64,000 nt of DNA, taken from positions 3,358,001 through 3,422,000 of the forward strand of contig CM075675.1 of NCBI GenBank assembly GCA_037962975.1, written 5' to 3'. Both the position numbers and the translations under genes were made by a program. The notes below the pieces were generated by a model that was not told the DNA's origin, searched no databases, and saw only the letters and a list, made by a program, of their open reading frames with translations. This DNA is from Clitoria ternatea. Its lineage: Eukaryota; Streptophyta; Magnoliopsida; Fabales; Fabaceae. The stretch's first letter is position 1. The number at the start of each line of letters is the position of its first letter. Shown here piece after piece: positions 56,618 through 64,000 of this stretch.

Positions 56618-56930
56618 TCCACGGCCAGTGGGAAATATACACGGCCCATGGATGTTGCTGCCCAGGGGATTTAAATTCACACTTTTAGGCCTGGGAAAAC
56701 CCACGGCCAGTGGGAAAAACCCACGGCCCGTGGAGTTTTCTGCCAGGCCCCCCCAAAATTGCACGCATAGCTCATGGATACAAGCAGAAGAACCCACGGC
56801 CAGTGGGAAAAACCCACGGCCAGTGGAGTTCTCTGTTTTGGCACTTCAAAAAAAATTAATTGTTCTCCTTTTTAATGTCAGAATAGTCTACTGGCTGTGG
56901 GAAAAACCTACTGCCAGTGGGTTTTTCTGG
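56618..56930. repeat. Internal copy of the U3 palindrome array
   Basis: Four pairs of CCACGGCCAGTGGG-like palindromes start near 56619, 56700, 56792 and 56888. The spacer GTGGGAAAAACCCACGG and the trailing TTTTCTG are as in the LTR array at 52711-53010. Confidence 0.9.
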
Positions 56931-57227
56931 TTTTTTTTTGAAATAAAACCACCTTGAATATGCACAATGATTCTCCTTTATTTGATTCATCTTACTCATG
57001 GAAACACATGTATGCATTCAATCATAATAAATATGTACAAAACAAAACAAAACAATCATGCAATGCAAAATTTACAAACTAGAAAATAAACATGCAACTA
57101 TTTACATCGGACCCTTTTTTTTTATATATATATGTCAAGAAAAGTGCTTAAAGAATGAGAAATGGGTTTACCTCCCCACAAGTGCTAAGTTTAACATCTT
57201 CAGCCGGACGCTTGACATTCTTTGGAA

Positions 57228-60200
57228 TCAAGAATCCAATCCATCAAGCAAGTCCAAAGCACTTGCTTGTTGGATTGGTTCTTCTGTCAAGTAGTGCTTA
57301 AGCCTTTGTCCATTCACTTTAAATGAACCAGACTTATCGCTCCATAACTCAACAACTCCAAAAGGATATACCTTGGTTACCTGAAATGGTCCCGACCACC
57401 GGGACCTCAATTTGCCAGGGAATAGCTTCAATCGGGAGTTGAAAAGTAACACCATATCACCAGGGTTAAAGGATCTCCTGAGGATGTGATGATCATGCCA
57501 TTTTTTAGTTTTTTCCTTGTAGATCTTGGCATTTTCATAAGCATCCAACCGGAGTTCCTCAAGCTCGTTCAACTCCAGCAACTTGTGTTCACCTGTAAGC
57601 TTCATATCAAAGTTAAGCATTTTTATAGCCCAAAAGGACTTATATTCCAATTCAACAGGTAAATGACACGGTTTCCCATAGACTAGTTTAAAAGGTGTGG
57701 TTCCAATGGGAGTTTTGTAAGCGGTTCGATACGCCATAAGGAATCGTCTAATTTAATAGACCAATCCTTACGGGAAGTATTAACCACCTTCTGAAGAATG
57801 TTTTTAATCTCCCTATTAGAAACCTCAACTTGGCCACTAGTTTGAGGGTGATAAGGTGTAGCAACCTTATGCCTCACTCCATATTTTTTCAAGAGGGTCT
57901 GAAAAGTTTTTTCAATAAAGTGAGACCCTCCGTCACTAATTATACATTTAGGGACCCCAAACCTTGGAGAAATTGTCTTTCTAAAAAGTTTAATTACAGT
58001 CTTAGCATCCGAATGAGGCGAAGCAATGGCTTCTACCCATTTGGATACATAGTCAACTGCAACCAGAATAAATTGATTTCCAAACGACGGGGGGAAGGGT
58101 CCCATGAAATCAACACCCCATACATCAAATAATTCAACCTCAAGAATGCTATTAAGTGGCATTTCATGCCTCTTACCAATATTACTGGCCCTTTGGCATG
58201 CATCACAAGTGAGGACATACTTACGCACATCCTTGAAAATATATGGCCAATAGAAGCCCGCTTGCAACACCTTTGAGACTGTCTTAGAAGTACTCATATG
58301 GCCTCCACAGGAAAGGGAATGGCAGTGATCCAGGATGGCTCGAACTTCAGGCTCGGGAACACATCTCCTAATCAGACCATCTGCACACTGCTTGAATAAA
58401 AGGGGCTCATCCCAATAATAGTGCCTAACATCTGCAAAAAACTTCTTTTTCTGCTGAAAACCAAGGTCAGGGGGTACAATGCCACATGCAAGAAAATTGA
58501 CAAAATCAGCGTACCAAGGCACTTGTTGGACACTTAAGCTAAGTAATTGTTCATCCGGAAAGGACTCATTGATGGGAACAACATCACCCATCTCATCTTT
58601 TACAGATGACAACCTAGATAAGTGGTCTACAACAAGGTTCTCAGTACCTTTTTTATCTTTGATTTCTAAGTCAAATTCTTGTAAAATCAAAATCCACCTA
58701 ATGAGCCTAGGTTTTGCTTCTTTCTTATTTAAAAGGTACTTGATGGCAGAATGGTTAGTATATACAGTAACATGTGAGTCTACCAAGTACGATCTAAATT
58801 TATCAAAAGCAAAAACTATAGCTAACAATTCCTTTTCGGTGGTAGCATAGTTTACCTGCGCGTCATCAAGTGTACGGCTGGCATAGTGGATCACATGCAG
58901 CTTCTTGTCCTTTCGCTGCCCAAGTACAGCCCCCACTGCATGATCACTAGCATCACACATAAGTTCGAATGGGAGTTCCCAATCGGGGGGTTGCACTATG
59001 GGTGTGGAAATTAACTCCTGCTTTATCCTGCAAAAAGCCTCAAGACATGAAGAATCAAAAACAAATGGTACATCCTTACCCAAAAGGTTAGTCAGAGGCT
59101 TTGTGATCTTGCTGAAGTCTTTAATGAACCTCCGGTAAAACCCGGCATGTCCAAGAAAGCTTTGAATACCTTTCACATTAGTTGGTGGGGGCAATTTCTC
59201 AATCACCTCCACCTTGGCTTTATTGACTTCAATTCCTCTCTCAGACACCAGGTGCCCAAGGACTATGCCCTCCCTTACCATGAAGTGGCATTTTTCCCAA
59301 TTTAAGACCAAGTTGGTCTCTTCACAGCGCTGCAAAACTTGGCACAAATTGGTCAAACAATTATCAAAGTTCAAGCCATGCACAGAAAAGTCATCCATGA
59401 AAACTTCCATCACATTTTCAATTAAATCAGAGAATATGGCCTGCATACACCTTTGAAAAGTCGCGGGTGCATTACACAGGCCAAATGGCATACGCCTATT
59501 AGCATAAGTCCCATACGGGCAAGTGAAGGTTGTTTTCTCTTGATCAGATGGGTGGATAGGGATTTGATGAAAACCAGAATACCCATCCAGATAACAAAAA
59601 TAGGAGTGCTTAGCAAGCCTCTCAAGCATCTGATCAATGAAAGGGAGAGGGAAATAATCTTTCTTAGTAGCGCTATTTAGTTTTCTGTAATCTATACACA
59701 TGCGCCACCCAGAAACTACCCTAGTAGAAATCAATTCCTGTTTATCATTTTGCACAACAGTCATCCCTCCCTTTTTTGGAACCACATGAACTGGGCTAAC
59801 CCACTTGCTACTAGCAATGGGATAAATGACGCCCGCATCCAACAACTTCAAAATCTCTTTTTTAACCACTTCTTGCATTTTAGGATTTAGTCTCCTAAGT
59901 GGTTCTACTGTTGGCCTACTCTCATCCTCTACAGTGATCCTATGCATGCAAAATGAAGGGATAATCCCCTTAATGTCATCCATGGTATAACCAATAACTT
60001 TCCTATACAACCTAAGATGTTTCAGGAGTTTTTCGGTTTCCACAGCAGTCAGTTCAGCATTTACAATCACAGGATAGGTAGAGTTTGGGCCAAGGAATTC
60101 ATACCTCAATGAAGCTGGTAAAGGCTTCAATTCTAATTTGTTACCCACCACTTCATCTTGCATGACCTCAGTATCATGCTTTGGCTGGGCTTCTCCTTCA

Positions 60201-62488
60201 GAGCTACTTGATGTACCTGCGGGCTCAATCAAAAATACAGATTCAAGTGGTTCATCAGGAAGGGTTTCTTCCTTCACCACTTGGTCAATACAGTCCATAA
60301 CACAGCATACATCATCATTAAAAGGTTTTTTTAAGACATTTTGCAAGTTAAAATCAACCTTTTGGTCTCCCACAGTCAGAGACAACCTCCCATTCTTGAC
60401 ATCTATAACCGCGCCCGCGGTTGCCAAAAATGGCCTGCCTAAGATAATGGGGATCATCGAATCCTCATCCATTTCAAGAACCACAAAATCGGCAGGTATA
60501 AAAAATTTTCCTACTTTGATTGGAACATCTTCTAAAATGCCAACAGGGTATTTAACAGACCTATCAGCAAGTTGTAGAGACATCCTAGTAGGTTTTAGCT
60601 CTCCTAGTCCCAGTTTCTCAGAAATAGATAATGGCATAAGACTAACACTAGCCCCTAAGTCACATAGTGCTCTATCAATAGCCATATTACCAATCACACA
60701 AGGAATAGAAAAACTACCTGGATCCTGAAGCTTGGGTGGTAGCTTCTTCTGGATCAGTGCGTTGCACTCTTCAGTAAGTGCAATGGTACCATCGTCCTCC
60801 AGTTTCCGCTTATTTGACAAGATGTCCTTCAAGAACTTCGCATAGGTCGGCATTTGCTGCAAAGCATCTGTGAAGGGGACATTTATATACAATTTTTTAA
60901 GGACTTCAAGGAACTTACCAAATTGTCTATCTAACTTGGCCTTGGCCAAGCGTTGAGGAAACAGCACTGGAGGTTGGTAAGGCTTCACCTCCTCCATCTT
61001 TTCAGTTTGTTTCTCTTCCTCTACCATAGGATGAGAATGAGGTTCATCCGCTTTCTTTTCTTGGTTAGCCTCCTCCTCTTCCTTGTTTACTGGACCTTCA
61101 TATTTTGTACCACTCCTAAGAGTGATAGCCATTGTTTGGTTCGATGGTCCTGCTTCGGGCTTTCCAGGAAATGTTCCTGGCACTCTTTGAGAGGATGATG
61201 CTTGTTGAGCAATCTGGGTCTCCAGCATCTTGTTGTGGGTGGCCAAGTTGTCCACCTTTGAGGCTAAGTTTTTGATGGCGTTAGAGAAATCATCATTCTG
61301 CTTTAATTGGGTAGCTACAAAAGTTTCCATCAAGGATTCCAATTTGGATTTATGTGGAGTGTAAGGTCCTTGTGGTCTATAGCTACCTTGCTGATTTTGA
61401 AACTGGGGTGGCCTGCTTTGGAAACCCGGTGGTCCAAGTGGTCTGAAATTATTTCCATAATTCCCACCATAGTTTCCAATTGCATCCACCTGATGCATTT
61501 TTGGCTCAGCATGCTGATTCACTCCAAGCTGGCATCCTGAAATATTATGCCCTGAAACACCACATAACTCACAAACAGCTTTAGTAGCACCTGCTCCTAC
61601 TTTATCGAACTTATCAATCTTAACAGATAAAGCTTCTACTTTAGCAGTTAATAAAGAAAGAGCATCAACAGTGTACTTACCTGGAGTTTTTATTGGCATA
61701 TTCCGTTCTGACGACCACTGATAGGTATTTTGGGCAACCTCCTCAATGAGGTTGTAACCTTCCTCCATGTTTTTACCCATAAAGGCACCGCCAGCTGCGG
61801 CGTCCAAGGTCACCTTCTGGTTCGGAGACAACCCATTATAAAAAATGTGAACGGTCAACCAACGTTCAATGCCATGATGTGGGCATTCCCGGAGCATTTC
61901 CTTGTACCTTTCCCAGGCTTCGTACAAGGTCTCATCTTCCTTCTGGCTGAAGGTGATAATCAGCTTCCTCAACTGGTCAGTCTTGCTCCTGGGGTAATAT
62001 TTGTTGAGGAAGGCAAGGGACAGCTCCTCCCAAGTGGTGATTGACGCTTCTGGAAGAGCGTACAACCAAGCTCTAGCCTTATCCCTTAATGAGAATGGGA
62101 AAAGCCTAAGCCTGATTGCGTCGCTTGAGACCCCATTCACCTTGAGCGTGTCACAATACTCAAGGAATATCTACAAGTGTAAGTTGGGATCCTCAGATGG
62201 TAATCCACCAAATTGATTCTGTTGAACCATCAAGAGCAAGGATGGCTTCAACTCAAAATTATTCGCCTCAATGTTGGGTCTTGTGATGCTAGACCTCCTA
62301 CCCATTGCATTGGGCGCTGCAAAATCACGAAGCGCTCTGTTGTCCTAGTTTGCCATGTGTTTGTCGGTAGCTGAACTTGAAGCTTGGTGCTTTTCCTGTT
62401 CAAGATGCTTCCAAAGTGCTCTGATCTTACGGAGGGTCCTTTCAATCTCTGGATCGAAAATGTGCTCAAGGCTAGGATTCCTTCGCAT
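57228..62488 (-). pseudogene. gag-pol: Athila gag-pol, nearly intact with three breaks
   Basis: The frame opens at ATG 62488 (MRRNPSLEHIFDPEIER). Order: Gag (Retrotrans_gag AWLYALPEASITTWEELSLAF; zinc knuckle CELCGVSGHNISGC near 61550), protease (ALCDLGASVSLMPLSI), reverse transcriptase (MCIDYRKLNSATKKDYFPLP, RMPFGLCNAPATFQRCM, VFMDDFSVHG), RNase H (CDASDHAVGAVLGQR), integrase zinc finger (HCHSLSCGGHMS...CDACQRAS), core (DVWGVDFMGPFPPSFGNQF, CIISDGGSHF, QTSGQVEVSNREIK) and C-terminal region. The catalytic residues I can see are kept. Breaks: TAG at 62345-62347, TAG at 62170-62172, and a one-base deletion near 57735 that shifts the last 169 codons into another frame. Between them 1485 codons are open. 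One polyprotein of this order is usual in Athila. Confidence 0.92.
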
Positions 62489-62633
62489 ATATAAACCTGC
62501 AAAAACCTCAGACAACAAATACCAAAACGTAATTCTGCAGAAAAAATAAGAACTAAGAAAAATAGAAAAATTATGCAGAAAAATTAAAAATCTAGTCTAA
62601 TCAAAACACCGTTTAACCAATATTGGGGGACAA

Positions 62634-62651
62634 TCCCCGGCAACGGCGCCA
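62634..62651 (-). promoter_or_regulatory. Primer binding site of the Athila element
   Basis: The minus strand reads TGGCGCCGTTGCCGGGGA six bases after the 5' LTR end at 62658. This is the tRNA-Asp-type site commonly reported for plant Athila elements. Confidence 0.85.
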
Positions 62652-62657
62652 AAAACT

Positions 62658-64000
62658 TGATAGGCCCGCAAGTGCACGAGGTATCGCGTAATAAAAAGTT
62701 ATCGTCCCATAGAGATTGTGCCCAAGTACAAGTTTTCACAGTGGTTCAATTATCTAGAAAATTATGACATTAGGATTGTAATGTAGAAGATTAAGAAAAG
62801 CAAAAGTTAAGAAGAAATGCTATCTGAAAGAACTAAATGAATTCTGAGATTGAAATAGAACAAATGATGGTGAAGCTCTTGGGATTTGGTATATGATTAT
62901 GCTATGTATTTAATTTTCCTAAGACCTTCCTATTTATTAATTCACGCTCTAAGATTGGATTTCCGAATTTAATTAAGCCCTCTTCTCAGAGTAACATTAA
63001 TGTGCCCAAATAATAAAGAATCGCGTTCGATTTATTATGTGAACTTGTTAAGAACGGTGAAATCCTATTAAACCTCGAATTGTCATACCCACTTTCGTGA
63101 CCTATGATTCTAAGTTCAATTTCATGCGTTCAAACAACTAATTAACCTTTCGATTCTCTTAGAGTTTAATTTCAATTGATCCTATCTCTAGGTATTCAAA
63201 AGTATTACGCGTTCATGGAAATTAAATAGAAGCAATGAATTAATAAACAGAAAAATCCAAAAGAGGTTCAATACATAAGCATTGTCACATCCTAATCCCA
63301 AGATAACGTTTAGCTACACATGCTCAATTCACTACAGCCCATTGATGGAATCAAATTCAGAAATTACAGAGAAAGAGAAAACCTAAGAAGAAAGCAAAGA
63401 ACACAAAGCAAAAGCTCTCACTTGTGCTTATGAATCTTTCTGAAATCTGCCCAAGGAAGTTCTTCAACGCCTATGGTCTTGATTTCTTCAATAATCCCCA
63501 GTGAAAACTCTCTCTTTTTCTCTCCAAAAATGACCCAAAAATGTTTGTCTGTTTTGCCTCTCAAAAACTGTCCACTAAAACCCCAGAAACTGTTCCCTAA
63601 AATAATAAAACTGCTGTGCGTGCAAAAACCCACTGGCAGTGGGAAAAACCCACGGCTAGTGGATCGTACTGGAGGTCTAATTTTTACATTTTTGAACATT
63701 CAAACAGAGGAACCCACAGCCAGTGGGAAAAACCCATGGCCAGTGGGTTTTTCTGGACCCCAAGATATGCATTTTCTCTACACGGCAGCAAGATCCACTG
63801 GCAGTGGGAAAAACCCACGGCCAGTGGGTTTCTCTGGACCCCAATTTGTGAAAGTTCTTGTCATAGGGCAGCAGGATCCACTGGCAGTGGGAACGTTTTT
63901 CTGGACTTCACTTTGCTGCTTTTTCATAGCTTGAAACCCTTCCATTTATCCAATGCTTTCTCGAATGCTTCGCGTTTGGAATGTATGTACCTGTAAACAA
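62658..64000 (-). repeat. 5' LTR of the Athila element, partial
   Basis: 1343 bp of the 5' LTR lie in the window; comparison with the 3' LTR predicts about 145 more. The differences I see are mostly C/T and G/A, and one palindrome of the last pair plus its spacer is deleted at about 63893. Confidence 0.92.

Larger units (their letters stand above)
51741..64000 (-). mobile_element. Athila-lineage LTR retrotransposon, runs off the window
   Basis: The element reads leftward: 5' LTR (from beyond 64000 to 62658), primer binding site (62634-62651), gag-pol (62488-57228), a palindrome-rich non-coding stretch (56600-56930), an ATHILA-type ORF (55939-54707), polypurine tract (53243-53255) and 3' LTR (53242-51741). 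LTRs share TGATAGG...CCTATCA ends and differ at roughly 26 of 1340 compared positions plus a small deletion near 63893. It inserted into the antisense ORF of the Tat-lineage element; the left flank is AGTCA, so AGTCA is expected right of the window. Confidence 0.93.

Noticed and set aside
57830..62216. Plus-strand open frames up to 196 codons
   Set aside because: They lie antisense to the Athila gag-pol and show no independent domain.

Overview
The window looks like a repeat-dense chromosomal segment of a flowering plant. The base composition, plant-type LTR retrotransposons (Athila, Tat and Tekay-like), a CACTA transposon with plant domain order, and a plant S1-type gene all point that way. 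A legume is my guess from the general look of the repeats; the sequence alone does not prove the species. Almost everything is mobile DNA inserted into mobile DNA, in AT-rich intergenic sequence. I see only one convincing host gene: a small secreted S1/self-incompatibility-homologue protein at 2989-3381 (minus).

Layout. 1-7465: AT-rich intergenic DNA with the S1-like gene, two hAT-type non-autonomous elements with 8-bp target duplications (1492-2070, 5092-5701), a degenerate element and a curious 38-bp TG...CA palindrome. 7466-9917: a solo LTR of Tekay/Del-like type. 9918-11980: unassigned repeat DNA. 11981-21340: a complete CACTA (En/Spm) transposon with TTA target duplications, regular palindromic subterminal arrays, a five-domain transposase gene in several exons and a second tnpA-like spliced gene, both on the minus strand. 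21344-23899: AT-rich. 23900-32246: remains of an Athila-like element whose 3' LTR is split by a Tat-lineage element (26680-31672); that element's own 5' LTR was hit by a third element, now a solo LTR (27279-28559). 32247-40057: an old Tekay-like LTR split by a very young, gag-only Tat-lineage element (34075-38947; LTRs differ at 2 of 807 positions). 40058-44877: intergenic DNA with two SINEs and a Stowaway-like MITE. 44878-51740: a decayed pol-bearing relative of the gag-only element, with an antisense extra ORF, cut by an Athila element. 51741 to the window end: this Athila element, on the minus strand, with gag-pol, an ATHILA-type second ORF and both LTRs (the 5' LTR runs off the window).

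How the parts relate. The gag-only element and the decayed pol-bearing element share LTR sequence, post-coding sequence and 3' untranslated motifs, so the first is best read as an internal-deletion derivative that needs Pol from a relative. The copy here could not supply it: its reverse transcriptase motif and integrase triad are mutated. The CACTA element has all the parts expected of an autonomous or recently autonomous transposon. In the Athila element, a palindrome-rich block found in the LTR U3 recurs between pol and the second ORF, next to a TATA-like box and plausible splice sites, which suggests an internal promoter. All splice sites, target duplications and divergence counts were read by eye.
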